Shown: positions 10,348 through 23,139 of the stretch, piece by piece | Layout: every line of letters begins with the position of its first letter | Numbering within the stretch: position 1 is the stretch's first letter | NCBI GenBank assembly: GCA_029553375.1 | Contig: JAKPCH010000018.1 | Span: 60,616-124,615 of the forward strand | Length of the DNA stretch: 64,000 nt | Direction of reading: 5' to 3' | Source of the DNA: Deltaproteobacteria bacterium | Lineage (GTDB): Bacteria; Desulfobacterota; Syntrophia; Syntrophales; UBA8958 | The notes under the pieces: model-generated | What the model was told of the DNA's origin: nothing | What the model saw: only the letters and a program-made list of their open reading frames with translations | The model's database searches: none | Made by a program: the position numbers and the translations under genes

Positions 10348-10941
10348 ATGAGATTTTTTAGGTCCGTTTTCGCATTGACGTTGGTCCTGGCCCTGGTGGC
10401 GTTCCTGGGCGGATGCGCCAAACCCCCCGAGGCGGAAAAGGCGGCCGCCAAGGCGGCCATGGACGCCGCCGTCGGCGCCGGCGCGGACAAGTACGCCGCC
10501 CCTGACTTCGCCGCCGCCAAGAAGGCCTGGGAAGGCGCGGAGGCCCAGATGGGGGAAAAGAAATACGAAGAGGCCAAGCAGGGTTACCTGAACGCCAAGG
10601 CCGCCTTCGACAAGGCCGCCGCCGCGGCGGCGACGGGGAAGACGGCCGCCGTCTCCGAAGCGACGGCCGCCCTGGCCGTCCTCGAGGAAGGGTGGAAAGA
10701 GCTCTCCGCCACGGCCAAGAAGCTGGAGAAGAAACTGAAAGATCAGAAGGACGCCTGGGAGGCCGACATCAAGGCCTTTGAGGAGGGTCTGAAGGCCGCC
10801 AAGGACGCCGTCAACAAAGATCCCCTGGGGGCGAAGAAGAAGGCCGGGGAGCTGAAGGCCCTCCTGGACAAGTGGGACGCCGCCTTCAAGGAGCTGGCCG
10901 CCGTCCCGGAAAAACCCGCCAAGAAGGGTAAGAAGAAGTAG
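10348..10941 (+). CDS. Alanine/lysine-rich lipoprotein (DUF4398-like)
   Basis: The 197-residue protein starts at ATG 10348, 8 bases after GGAGGG, and opens with a clear lipoprotein signal ending in LGGC (Cys 23). The rest is almost entirely Ala, Lys and Glu with heptad-like spacing, predicting long helices or coiled coil. The segment around residues 35-85 (DKYAAPDFAAAKKAWEGAE) resembles the DUF4398 repeat of envelope proteins. It ends with a Lys tail, GKKK-like. It probably sits in the outer membrane or periplasm. A promoter precedes it and a strong terminator follows, so it is likely monocistronic and well expressed. Confidence 0.8.
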   Translation: MRFFRSVFALTLVLALVAFLGGCAKPPEAEKAAAKAAMDAAVGAGADKYAAPDFAAAKKAWEGAEAQMGEKKYEEAKQGYLNAKAAFDKAAAAAATGKTAAVSEATAALAVLEEGWKELSATAKKLEKKLKDQKDAWEADIKAFEEGLKAAKDAVNKDPLGAKKKAGELKALLDKWDAAFKELAAVPEKPAKKGKKK

Positions 10942-10970
10942 TAGACGCCCGGAAGGGAAACCCGACGACA

Positions 10971-11002
10971 AGAGGCGTCCCCGGCAGGGGGCGCCTCTTT
11001 TT
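10971..11002 (+). terminator. Rho-independent terminator
   Basis: AGAGGCG and CGCCTCT form a 7-base outer stem, CCCC/GGGG an inner stem around GGCA, followed by a run of T. It ends the lipoprotein transcript. Confidence 0.9.
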
Positions 11003-11127
11003 GCGTCCCCTCCGTGGTCGCCCGGCGGGAGAGTTTTTGCAAAGCCCCGGGATTTCTGCTATCATGAAAACCCGTGAATCCCCGGGTCGCCGGGGACGGT
11101 AAAATCAGTAAGGGGGACTGTTCGGAG

Positions 11128-12435
11128 ATGATCTACAACGAAGATTTCGAGACCCTGCCCCGGGAGGCCCTGGAGGCCCTGCAGCTCAAGCGCCTGCGGC
11201 AGGTGACGGAACGGGTCTATCACACCGTCGCCTTTTACAGGAGGGCCTTCGACGAGGCCGGCGTCAAGCCCGACGACATCAGGAGCCTCACGGACCTGCG
11301 GAGGCTCCCCTTCACCACGAAGAAGGATCTCCAGGACAACTACCCCTTCGGACTCTTCGCCGTGCCCATGAGCAGCATCGTCCGCCTCCATGCCTCCTCG
11401 GGGACGACGGGGCGCGCCACCGTCGTGGGTTACACGAAGAGGGACATCGACACCTGGTCGGAGCTCATGGCCCGCTGTTTCGTCGCCGCCTCGGTGACGA
11501 AGAACGACATCATCCACAACGCCTACGGCTACGGCCTCTTCACGGGGGGTCTGGGGGTCCACTACGGGGCCGAGCGCCTCGGCGCCAGCGTCATCCCCAT
11601 CTCGGGGGGCAACACGAAGAGGCAGATCATGATCCTCCAGGACTTCGGCCCGACGGTCATCTGCTGCACCCCCTCCTACGCCCTGAACCTCGCCGAGCAG
11701 GGGCGGTCCATGGGGGTGGACATGGAGGCCCTCAAGCTCCGGGTGGGCGTCTTCGGGGCCGAGCCGTGGAGCGACACGATGCGCCAGCAGATCGAGGCCT
11801 CCTTGAACATCACGGCCCTCAACATCTACGGCCTGTCGGAGATCATGGGCCCGGGGGTCGCCATGGAATGCCTGGAGGGACGGGAAGGGATGCACATTTT
11901 CGAGGACCACTTCCTCGTCGAGACCATCGACCCCGTCTCGGGTGAGGTCCTCCCCCCGGGGGAACAGGGGGAACTGGTCTTCACCACCCTGACGAAGGAG
12001 GCCTTCCCCCTCATCCGCTACCGCACCCGCGACATCTCCCGTCTCTTCGCCGCCCCCTGCCGCTGCGGCCGGACCCTCTACCGCATGGACCGCGTCATGG
12101 GCAGGAGCGACGACATGCTCATCATCCGCGGCGTGAACGTCTTCCCCTCCCAGATCGAGGCCGTCCTCATGGGTATCGAGGGGCTGGAACCCCACTACCA
12201 GCTCATCGTGGACCGGGCGGGGACCCTGGACACCCTCGAGGTCCAGGTGGAGGTGACGGAGAGCCTCTTCGCCAACGCCGACGAGGTGAAGGTCCTCCAG
12301 AGGCTCGACCGGCGCATCACCAAGGATCTCAAGGACTATCTGGGGATCACGGCGAAGGTGAAACTCGTGGAGCCCAAGTCACTCCAGAGATCGGAGGGGA
12401 AGATCAGCCGCGTCATCGATCGCCGCAAAATCTAA
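11128..12435 (+). CDS. Phenylacetate-CoA ligase family protein (PaaK-like)
   Basis: PaaK-type enzymes activate an aryl acid to its CoA thioester through an acyl-adenylate. The 435-residue protein starts [14 protein letters not shown], aligning well with known PaaK N-termini, so I take ATG 11128 and not GTG 11074. It has the AMP-binding signature [15 protein letters not shown] near residue 90 and the C-terminal AMP-binding domain. In anaerobes such genes often lie beside indolepyruvate:ferredoxin oxidoreductase and an ACT protein, in aromatic amino acid breakdown; here only the ACT gene follows, 16 bases downstream. The true acid substrate is inferred. Confidence 0.9.
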   Translation: MIYNEDFETLPREALEALQLKRLRQVTERVYHTVAFYRRAFDEAGVKPDDIRSLTDLRRLPFTTKKDLQDNYPFGLFAVPMSSIVRLHASSGTTGRATVVGYTKRDIDTWSELMARCFVAASVTKNDIIHNAYGYGLFTGGLGVHYGAERLGASVIPISGGNTKRQIMILQDFGPTVICCTPSYALNLAEQGRSMGVDMEALKLRVGVFGAEPWSDTMRQQIEASLNITALNIYGLSEIMGPGVAMECLEGREGMHIFEDHFLVETIDPVSGEVLPPGEQGELVFTTLTKEAFPLIRYRTRDISRLFAAPCRCGRTLYRMDRVMGRSDDMLIIRGVNVFPSQIEAVLMGIEGLEPHYQLIVDRAGTLDTLEVQVEVTESLFANADEVKVLQRLDRRITKDLKDYLGITAKVKLVEPKSLQRSEGKISRVIDRRKI

Positions 12436-12451
12436 CGACGGAGGGAGAACC

Positions 12452-12883
12452 ATGAAAGTCGAGCAGATCTCCGTGTTCCTCGAGAACAAGCCCGGCGGCC
12501 TCGAGGAGGTCACCCGCATCATCAAAGACGCCGACATCAACATCCGCACCCTCTCTCTGGCCGATACGACGGACTTCGGCATCCTGCGCCTCATCGTCAA
12601 CGACGTGGACAAGGCCAGCCGGGTCCTGAGGGACAACGGCCTGAGGGTGAGCCGGACGACCGTCGTGGCCGTGGAGGTGCCGGACCGGCCCGGGGGTCTC
12701 CACGGGATCCTCGAGGTCCTGGCGAGGGAGAACATCAACGTCGAGTACCTCTACGCCTTCGTGGAGAAGAGCGGGGAGAACGCCGTCATCATCTTCCGCT
12801 TCGACGATTCCGACGCGGCCATCGAGGTGTTGAAAAAAAATAACTTCACCGTCCTTTCGGGGGACAAGCTCTACTCCCTCTGA
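12452..12883 (+). CDS. Tandem ACT domain protein
   Basis: The 143-residue protein consists of two ACT modules: [19 protein letters not shown] at the N-terminus and [19 protein letters not shown] near residues 70-88. ACT domains bind amino acids, usually at dimer interfaces. Such proteins commonly follow paaK-like genes in anaerobes, suggesting they sense the aromatic amino acid whose acid product PaaK activates. The ribosome site GGAGGGAG is strong. Confidence 0.9.
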   Translation: MKVEQISVFLENKPGGLEEVTRIIKDADINIRTLSLADTTDFGILRLIVNDVDKASRVLRDNGLRVSRTTVVAVEVPDRPGGLHGILEVLARENINVEYLYAFVEKSGENAVIIFRFDDSDAAIEVLKKNNFTVLSGDKLYSL

Positions 12884-12945
12884 GGCGGTCCCGGTCCATA
12901 GCTCGTATTTTTACCTAAAATTCTTATCTTAACGGAGGAGGTATC

Positions 12946-13623
12946 ATGGCCATCAGGAAGAAAGAGGCGTGGCAGCTCGTGGAGGAACAGCTCACCAAGT
13001 GGAACGTCTCCACGAAGGAGAAGAAGAAGGAGGAGGGGGAAAAACCCAGACCTGTCATCACCATCTCCCGGGAGGCGGGCTGCGGGGGGACCAAGATCGC
13101 CAAGATGCTGGCCGAGAGGCTCGGGATGGATCTCATGGGGGGCAAGATCATCCAGATGGTCGCCGAGAGCGTGGAGATGAGCGAGAAGGTGGTCCAGTCC
13201 CTCGACGAGAAGGAGATCACCAAGAGGGACGACTGGTTGAACTCCCTCTTCGAGACCCGCCACCTCTGGCCCGACCAGTACCTCCATCACCTGACGAAGG
13301 TCATCGGCACCATCGGCCGACACGGCAACGCCATCATCCTCGGGCGGGGCGCCAATTTCATCCTCCCCGAGCAGGACACCTTCCGGGTGAGGATCATGGC
13401 CCCCTACGAGGTGAAGGTCAAGAACATCCTAAGGACCACCCGGGAGGAGGCGGAACGTTACCTCATCAAGACGGAGGCGGACCGCCGCGCCTTCATCCGC
13501 AAGTACTTCAACCAGGACGTCACCGACCCCGTCCACTACGACCTCACCATCAACATGAGGGCCATAACCGTCGAGGGGGCCGTGGAGGCCATCATCGCCG
13601 CCTTCAAGTCCTGGCGCCCCTGA
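12946..13623 (+). CDS. Cytidylate kinase-like family protein
   Basis: This 225-residue protein belongs to the cytidylate-kinase-like family. It has ITISREAGCGGTKIAKMLAE (residues 36-55) in place of a standard P-loop, and a following LILGRGANFIL-type element (IILGRGANFI). The family is predicted to bind nucleotides, but its reaction is not established. The N-terminal 30 residues are charged and rich in Lys and Glu. It follows the paaK-ACT pair by 62 bases with a GGAGGAGG-type ribosome site. It converges on rtcB. Confidence 0.85.
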   Translation: MAIRKKEAWQLVEEQLTKWNVSTKEKKKEEGEKPRPVITISREAGCGGTKIAKMLAERLGMDLMGGKIIQMVAESVEMSEKVVQSLDEKEITKRDDWLNSLFETRHLWPDQYLHHLTKVIGTIGRHGNAIILGRGANFILPEQDTFRVRIMAPYEVKVKNILRTTREEAERYLIKTEADRRAFIRKYFNQDVTDPVHYDLTINMRAITVEGAVEAIIAAFKSWRP

Positions 13624-13629
13624 GGGCCC

Positions 13630-15075
13630 TCAGCCCTTGATGCACCCCACCGTGCGGAGCCTGGCCACCTTCCTGGCCAGGCCGGCACGGTGGACCACCT
13701 CCACCACGTGATCCACCCTTTTGTAGGCCTCGGGGATCTCCTCCCGGAGGGTCCCCTTGCCGGAGGCCATGACGATCACCCCCCGCTCGGCCATCTCCCG
13801 ATGGATGGCCCTCCCCTTGCTCGCCTTCGTCGCCTGGGCGCGGCTCATCAAGCGCCCCGCCCCGTGGCAGGCGCTGCCGAAGGTCTCCCGGTAGGCCACC
13901 TCCGTCCCGGTGAGGATGTAGGACCCCGTGCCCATGTCGCCGGGGATCAAAACGGGCTGGCCCACGGGGCGGTAGCGGGCGGGCACGAGGGGGTGACCCG
14001 GCGGCAGGGCCCTCGTGGCCCCCTTGCGATGGACACAGAGGGTAATCTCCCCCCCCTCGACGGGGAAGCGTTCGATCTTGGCGATATTGTGACAGACGTC
14101 GTACAGGAGATTCATGGCGATCTTGACGGGCGACAGGCCGAGGGCCTTGGCGAAGGTCTCCCTCGTCCAGTGGGTCAGCATCTGGCGGTTCGCCCAGGCG
14201 TAGTTGGCGGCGCAGGCCATGGCGGCCAGGTAGTCCTTCCCCGCCGGAGAGGAGAGATAGGCGCAGGCGAGCTGACGATCCGGGAGGGGGAAGCCGAGGC
14301 GGGGGATCTCCTTGACCATCATGGCCAGGTAGTCGTCGCAGATCTGGTAGCCGAGGCCCCGGGAACCGCTGTGGAGAAAGACCGTCACCTGGCCGAGGAA
14401 CAAGCCGAAGAGGGCGGCCGCCTGCTCGTCGAAGATCTCCTCCACCACCTCGATCTCGAGGAAGTGGTTTCCCGACCCGAGGGTCCCCAGCTGTTCCCGC
14501 CCCCTCTCCAGGGCCCGGTCGCTGACCCTGTCCGGGTCGGCCCCCTCCATGCAGCCCCCGTCCTCCGTCGTCTCCAGGTCGCCCTCGGTGCCGTAGCCGT
14601 GGCGGACGGCCCAGCGGGCCCCCTCCTCCAGGACCTTCCGTTCCTCCTTGAGGGAGAGCTTCAGCTCCCCCTTCGAACCCACGCCGGACGGGATGGCCTC
14701 GAAAAGGGCGGCGACGAGGTCCGGGAGTCTTGCCTTGATCTCCTCGAACCGGAGGCGGGTGGTCAGGACGCGACAGCCGCAGTTGATGTCGTACCCCACG
14801 CCCCCGGGGGAAATGATGCCCTCCTCGAGGTCGAAGGCGGCCACGCCGCCGATGGGGAAACCGTAACCCCAATGGACGTCGGGCATGGCGAGGGAACGAC
14901 CCACGATCCCGGGGAGGTGGGCCACGTTCTCCACCTGTTTCGGGCTCTCGTCCCCCTTCATCTCCCCCAGGAGGCGGGCGTCGGCATAGATGAGACCCGG
15001 GACCCTCATCCCGCCCCTCTTGGGTATCTCCCAGCGGTAATCGTCGATCTTCTTGAGTTCCTGACGGCTCTCCAT
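13630..15075 (-). CDS. rtcB: RNA-splicing ligase RtcB
   Basis: RtcB joins RNA 2',3'-cyclic phosphate ends to 5'-hydroxyl ends using GTP and Mn2+. The 481-residue protein contains PDVHWGYGFPIGGVAAF, the metal-ligand loop GGVGYDINCGCR, GSGNHFLEIE, HSGSRGLGYQ and ACHGAGRLMSR, which includes the guanylated histidine. I place the start at ATG 15075, six bases after GAAGGG; ATG 15081 is too close to that site. It is 13 bases downstream of archease, its known activation cofactor, so both form a functional pair. Confidence 0.95.
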   Translation of the reverse strand: MESRQELKKIDDYRWEIPKRGGMRVPGLIYADARLLGEMKGDESPKQVENVAHLPGIVGRSLAMPDVHWGYGFPIGGVAAFDLEEGIISPGGVGYDINCGCRVLTTRLRFEEIKARLPDLVAALFEAIPSGVGSKGELKLSLKEERKVLEEGARWAVRHGYGTEGDLETTEDGGCMEGADPDRVSDRALERGREQLGTLGSGNHFLEIEVVEEIFDEQAAALFGLFLGQVTVFLHSGSRGLGYQICDDYLAMMVKEIPRLGFPLPDRQLACAYLSSPAGKDYLAAMACAANYAWANRQMLTHWTRETFAKALGLSPVKIAMNLLYDVCHNIAKIERFPVEGGEITLCVHRKGATRALPPGHPLVPARYRPVGQPVLIPGDMGTGSYILTGTEVAYRETFGSACHGAGRLMSRAQATKASKGRAIHREMAERGVIVMASGKGTLREEIPEAYKRVDHVVEVVHRAGLARKVARLRTVGCIKG

Positions 15076-15088
15076 AACCATCCCTTCT

Positions 15089-15517
15089 TCAGATATCGAG
15101 GATGAAACGGGCACGCCATCCCCGGGCGGTTTTGCTCACCTCCGCCTTATGGTACGTCACGGCCTTCACCTCCGTGCCCGCCTCGTGCCGGGCGGGGTCG
15201 AAGGTCTCGCCCCTCAAGACGGCCTCGAGGGAGTGCTCATAAAGACCGAGGATCTCGATCCCGGCGGCGGTGAAACCGCCTACGTTGTAGAGACCGAGGA
15301 GCTCCCGCAGATAGTTGATCAACAGATCCGTCCGGTCCAGGCCGGAGACGGCGATCCTCCTCTCCTCCTCCTCTTTAAGGGGCGACGGCGTAAGGACCCT
15401 GCAGAGGGCCCTCCCCGCCCCGGCGAAGACCTCCTCAAGGGTGGGCGCCGTCACCTCCACCCCCAGGTCCGCCGTGTGATCAAAGAGGCGGTAAGACGCC
15501 GTTTCCTTCTTCGTCAT
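15089..15517 (-). CDS. Archease
   Basis: Archease speeds guanylation and turnover of RtcB. The 142-residue protein has the family hallmark YRLFDHTADLGVEV near the start (metal-binding Asp/His) and KAVTYHKAEV near the C-terminus. Its start lies inside the last 38 bases of gyrA, with ribosome site GAGGAAG in gyrA codons, suggesting coupled translation from the gyrase transcript. rtcB follows immediately. Confidence 0.93.
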   Translation of the reverse strand: MTKKETASYRLFDHTADLGVEVTAPTLEEVFAGAGRALCRVLTPSPLKEEEERRIAVSGLDRTDLLINYLRELLGLYNVGGFTAAGIEILGLYEHSLEAVLRGETFDPARHEAGTEVKAVTYHKAEVSKTARGWRARFILDI

Positions 15518-17966
15518 CTTCCTCGCCGTCCGCCGCTCCCTGTTCCCGCTCCACCCGGGCCAGGCCCACGAGGCGCTCCCCTTCCTCCAGGTCGAGGAGC
15601 CTGACCCCCTGGGTGGCCCGGTGGATCAGGGGGATCTCCTCCACGCCCAGACGCAGGAGCTTGCCGGCGTCGCTGATGAGGATCAGGTCCTCGTCGCCCG
15701 CCACCTGGCAGATCCCCGAGACCAATCCGACCTTGGGGACCGTCCTGATGTTGATCGTCCCCTTGCCGCCCCGGCTCTGGAGGCGGTATTCCTCCGTCAG
15801 GGTCCTCTTTCCGTAACCCCTTTCCGTCACGGTGACCACGGAGGTCCCCTCCGCCGGTATCTCGACGCCGACGACCGTGTCGTCATCCTCCATGGTGATG
15901 CCCCTGACACCGCGGGCCTGGCGCCCCATGTCGCGGACCTCCGTCTCGGAGAAGCGGATGGCCTTGCCCCGGCGCGTGGCGAGGAAGATGTCCTGGTCGC
16001 CCGTCGTGAGGCGGCAGTCGATGAGTTCGTCGCCCTCGTCGACGGAGACGGCGATGATGCCCGTGCTGCGGGGGTTGGCGTAGGCCGACAGGGGGGTTTT
16101 CTTGATCACCCCCCGCTTCGTCACCATGACGACGAAACGGTCATCGGAGAACTCCTTGACGGGTACCGTGGCCGCCGGCCTCTCACCGGGGGAGAGGTTC
16201 ACGAGGTTGACGATGGCCTTGCCCTTCGCCGCACGGCCGGCCTGGGGTATCTGGTAGACCTTCAGCCAGTACACCCGCCCGACGTTGGTGAAGATCAGGA
16301 CGTAGGCGTGGGTCGAGGCGGTGAAGACCTTCGCGACGAAATCCTCCTCCTTCGTCCCCATGGCCGTCTTGCCCCGGCCGCCCCGGCGCTGGCTCCGGTA
16401 GAGGCTGACGGGGTTGCGCTTGATGTAGCCCGAGTGGGTGATGGTCACCACCATCTCCTCCTCGACGATCATGTCCTCGACGTCGATGTCCTCGGGGTGG
16501 AGGACGATCTCCGTCCGTCGTTCGTCGCCGTAACGTTCCCTGATCTCCGTCAGCTCCTGGACGATGACGTCGAGGACCTTTTGCGGGTCGTCGAGGATCG
16601 CCTGGAGGTCCCTGATGAGGGCCGTCTGCTCTTCATAGTCCTTGGCGATCTTCTCCCTCTCCAGGGAGGTGAGGCGCTGGAGACGCATCTCGAGGATGGC
16701 CCTGGCCTGTTCCTCCGAGAGGTCGAAACCCTCCCGGAGGGCCAAAGAGGCCTCTCTGGGGCCCGCCGAAGCCTTGATGACGGCGATGATCTCGTCGATA
16801 CGGGCGAGGGCCTTCATGAGACCTTCGAGGATATGGGCCCGCTCCTTCGCCGCCTTGAGGTCGTGGCGCGTCCTGCGGACCACGATCTGTTTCCGGTACT
16901 CCACGAAGGAGGAGATCATCTCCTTGAGGTTGAAGACCTTGGGCTGGTTCCCCTCGATGGCCAGCATGATCACCCCGAAGGAAGACTCCATCTGGGTGTG
17001 TTTGTACAACTGATTGAGGATCGCGTTGGCGGCCTCGTCCCTCTTCAGGTCGAGGACGATGCGGATCCCCTCGCGGTCCGACTCGTCCCTCAGGTCGGAG
17101 ACGCCCTCGATCCGCTTCTCCTTGATCAACTCGGAGATCTTCTCGATGAGGTTCGCCTTGTTCACCTGATAGGGGAGCTCGGTGACGACGATGCTCTCCC
17201 GATCGGTCCGGGCGTTGCGTTCGATCATGGCCCGGGCGCGGATCTTGATGATCCCCCGGCCCGTCTCGTAGGCCGAGACGATGCCGTCGATGCCGTTGAT
17301 GAAGCCGGCCGTGGGGAAGTCCGGCCCCGGGATGTACCTCATCAGCTCCCTCACGGTGATCCCGGGGTTCCTGATCAGGGCGACGGTCCCGTCGATGACC
17401 TCCCTGAGGTTGTGGGGCGGGATGTTCGTGGCGACACCGACGGCGATGCCCGAGGTGCCGTTGAGGAGCAACAGGGGGATCCGGGTGGGGAGGAGGGAGG
17501 GTTCCCTGAGGGATTCGTCGTAGTTGGGCACGAAGTCCACCGTGTCCTTCTCCAGGTCCGCCATGATCTCCTCGGCGATGCGGGCCATGCGGATCTCCGT
17601 GTAGCGCATCGCCGCGGGGGGATCGCCGTCGAGGGACCCGAAGTTGCCCTGCCCGTCGATGAGGGGGTAGCGCATGTTGAAGTCCTGGGCCATGCGGACG
17701 ATGGTGTCGTAGGCCGCCGCGTCCCCGTGGGGGTGGTACTTGCCGATGATGTCGCCGACGATGCGGGCGGATTTCCGATAAGGCCGGTTCCACCGGTTGC
17801 CCATCTCGTACATGGCGAAGAGGACGCGGCGGTGGACGGGCTTCAGTCCGTCCCGGACGTCGGGTATGGCCCGGCCGATGATGACGCTCATGGCGTAGTC
17901 CATGTAGGACCTTCTCATCTCGTCCTCGATGTTCACCGGGACGGACCGTTGTAACACTGGCTCCAT
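15480..17966 (-). CDS. gyrA: DNA gyrase subunit A
   Basis: GyrA cuts and rejoins DNA during ATP-driven negative supercoiling. The 828-residue protein has the catalytic tyrosine in MRYTEIRM and the gyrase-defining GyrA box QRRGGRGK in the C-terminal wrapping domain, separating it from topoisomerase IV. The quinolone region reads HPHGDAAAYD, so the position equal to E. coli Ser83 is Ala. The tail is acidic (EEDDEEGN type). Start ATG 17966 follows GGGGAG. It lies 34 bases after gyrB. Confidence 0.97.
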   Translation of the reverse strand: MEPVLQRSVPVNIEDEMRRSYMDYAMSVIIGRAIPDVRDGLKPVHRRVLFAMYEMGNRWNRPYRKSARIVGDIIGKYHPHGDAAAYDTIVRMAQDFNMRYPLIDGQGNFGSLDGDPPAAMRYTEIRMARIAEEIMADLEKDTVDFVPNYDESLREPSLLPTRIPLLLLNGTSGIAVGVATNIPPHNLREVIDGTVALIRNPGITVRELMRYIPGPDFPTAGFINGIDGIVSAYETGRGIIKIRARAMIERNARTDRESIVVTELPYQVNKANLIEKISELIKEKRIEGVSDLRDESDREGIRIVLDLKRDEAANAILNQLYKHTQMESSFGVIMLAIEGNQPKVFNLKEMISSFVEYRKQIVVRRTRHDLKAAKERAHILEGLMKALARIDEIIAVIKASAGPREASLALREGFDLSEEQARAILEMRLQRLTSLEREKIAKDYEEQTALIRDLQAILDDPQKVLDVIVQELTEIRERYGDERRTEIVLHPEDIDVEDMIVEEEMVVTITHSGYIKRNPVSLYRSQRRGGRGKTAMGTKEEDFVAKVFTASTHAYVLIFTNVGRVYWLKVYQIPQAGRAAKGKAIVNLVNLSPGERPAATVPVKEFSDDRFVVMVTKRGVIKKTPLSAYANPRSTGIIAVSVDEGDELIDCRLTTGDQDIFLATRRGKAIRFSETEVRDMGRQARGVRGITMEDDDTVVGVEIPAEGTSVVTVTERGYGKRTLTEEYRLQSRGGKGTINIRTVPKVGLVSGICQVAGDEDLILISDAGKLLRLGVEEIPLIHRATQGVRLLDLEEGERLVGLARVEREQGAADGEEDDEEGNGVLPPL

Positions 17967-18000
17967 GGTCAACTCCCCTTTTTCTCCCTACGGCGCCCCG

Positions 18001-21560
<3,560 letters not shown>

Positions 21561-21727
21561 CTTTTTCACCTCGCGTCCGGTTTATGTCCTATGTCTTTAA
21601 AAAATCTTCAATAGAAAGATAAGTTTCAATAGGAACGCCTGTGGAAAAGGGGATAACGTTTCCAAAAGCCTTTAATATCAAACTTCAAGGCAGGAAAAGA
21701 CCCGTGGTGATCTTTGTTGATGGCCTG
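21561..21727. other. dnaA-dnaN intergenic region, candidate origin element
   Basis: This AT-rich gap contains a DnaA-box-like nonamer, TGTGGAAAA (21640-21648, reverse complement TTTTCCACA, one mismatch to consensus), followed by GGGATAACG. AT-rich runs (TTTAAAAAATCTTCAATAGAAAG) lie beside it. It could hold the dnaN promoter or part of oriC. One box alone does not define an origin. Confidence 0.35.
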
Positions 21728-23083
21728 TCAATACCTGCTCCTCAATAGGTCCTCGATCTCGTCCATGAGTCTCTTTACCCCGGGGTCCGTCTCCCTCACC
21801 TTCTCCATCTTGTGACAGGCATGGATGACCGTCGAGTGATCGCGGCCCCCGATCTTCTCTCCGATATCGGGGAAGGAGGCCTCGGTGATCTTTCTGGCCA
21901 GATACATGGCTATCTGCCGAGATAAGGCTATCTGTTTGTTCTTTTTTGGTGATTTTATGTCGGAAACCTTCACGCCCGTCTTGGCGGCCACGGCCTTGAC
22001 GATCTCGTCGATGGACAGATCGTTGCGGGAGGTACGACGGATCATGTTCTTGAGGACCTCCCGGACGAGGTCCGTGTCGATGGGCCGTTCCTTGAGGGAG
22101 GCGTAGGCCACGATCCTCAGGAGAAAACCCTCGATCTCGCGGATGTTGGACTCCGAATGGGAGGCGATGTAATATGCGACGCTGTCCGGCAGATCGATAT
22201 TGTTCTCCTGGGTTTTCTTCTTGATGATGGCCACCTTCGTCTCCGTTTCGGGGGGCTGGATGTCGGCGATGAGACCCCACTCGAAGCGGGAACGGAGCCT
22301 GTCTTCGAGATTAGGTATTTCCTTGGGGAATTTGTCGCTCGTGACGACGATCTGTTTTCCCGTGTCGTGGAGGGAATTGAAGGTGTGGAAGAACTCCTCC
22401 TGGGTCCTTTCCTTACCCGCTATGAACTGGATGTCGTCCATCAACAGACAGTCGATGTTGCGGTATTTGTCGCGGAAGGACTGCATCTTGTCGTAGCGGA
22501 TGCAGTTGATCATCTCGTTCATGAAGGCCTCGGCGGAGATGTAAAGGACGTTCATGTGGGGATAGAGGTTGATCGTGTGGAGGCCGATGGCGTTGAGGAG
22601 GTGGGTTTTACCCAGGCCGACCCCCCCGTAGATGAAGAGGGGGTTATAGTTCTTGGCCGGTTTTTCCGCCACGGCGACGGATGTGGCGTGGGCGAACTGA
22701 TTAGACGGCCCGACGACGAATCTCTCGAAACTGTAGTTGGGGTTGAGGCTGGGGTTGACCTGTTTCAGGCGCCTCTCGTTCTCCGGGACCCTCTTCCCCT
22801 CGGCCGGAGACGCCGCCTGCGGGGGCTTGTCGCCTTTCATCTTCCCGTGGTGGATGGAGATCTCGACGACCAGCTCCTTACCCTGCACGGTCTTGACGGA
22901 GTTGCGGATGAGATCCAGGTAGTGGTCCGTGATCCAGTCCTTGAAGAAGCGGTTCGGGACGCCCAGACGGAAGACGTCCTCTTCGATACCAAGAAAGCGC
23001 AGGGGCCTTATCCACGTATCGAAATTTTGTTTACTCAAACTTTTTTCAATTAAATCAATTACTTGATTCCAAATATCGTTCAT
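21728..23083 (-). CDS. dnaA: Chromosomal replication initiator DnaA
   Basis: DnaA binds DnaA boxes and opens the origin. The 451-residue protein has domain I at the N-terminus (IWNQVIDLIEKSLSKQNFDT), a variable linker near residues 85-110, the AAA+ domain with Walker A GGVGLGKTHLLNA and LLMDDIQFIAGKE, and the domain IV signature GGRDHSTVIHACHKM that contacts DnaA boxes. Its own N-terminal coding region contains TTATCCACG (23008-23016), one base off the consensus box, a possible autoregulatory site. Confidence 0.97.
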   Translation of the reverse strand: MNDIWNQVIDLIEKSLSKQNFDTWIRPLRFLGIEEDVFRLGVPNRFFKDWITDHYLDLIRNSVKTVQGKELVVEISIHHGKMKGDKPPQAASPAEGKRVPENERRLKQVNPSLNPNYSFERFVVGPSNQFAHATSVAVAEKPAKNYNPLFIYGGVGLGKTHLLNAIGLHTINLYPHMNVLYISAEAFMNEMINCIRYDKMQSFRDKYRNIDCLLMDDIQFIAGKERTQEEFFHTFNSLHDTGKQIVVTSDKFPKEIPNLEDRLRSRFEWGLIADIQPPETETKVAIIKKKTQENNIDLPDSVAYYIASHSESNIREIEGFLLRIVAYASLKERPIDTDLVREVLKNMIRRTSRNDLSIDEIVKAVAAKTGVKVSDIKSPKKNKQIALSRQIAMYLARKITEASFPDIGEKIGGRDHSTVIHACHKMEKVRETDPGVKRLMDEIEDLLRSRY

Positions 23084-23139
23084 TTTCCGTCATTTCTCAA
23101 CAGGTTTGTCAACACCTGTGAATAAGTTTCTCTGGGACC
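23084..23139. promoter_or_regulatory. parB-dnaA gap with DnaA-box-like site and inverted repeat
   Basis: The 56 bases hold ACAGGT...ACCTGT as an inverted repeat and TGTGAATAA (23117-23125, reverse complement TTATTCACA), one mismatch from the DnaA box. This is where a dnaA promoter under DnaA control would be expected. Confidence 0.4.

Noticed and set aside
15621-17954. 777-codon plus-strand open frame antisense to gyrA
   Set aside because: Antisense shadow of a certain gyrA, rich in Asp/Val/Gly/Arg, no motifs.
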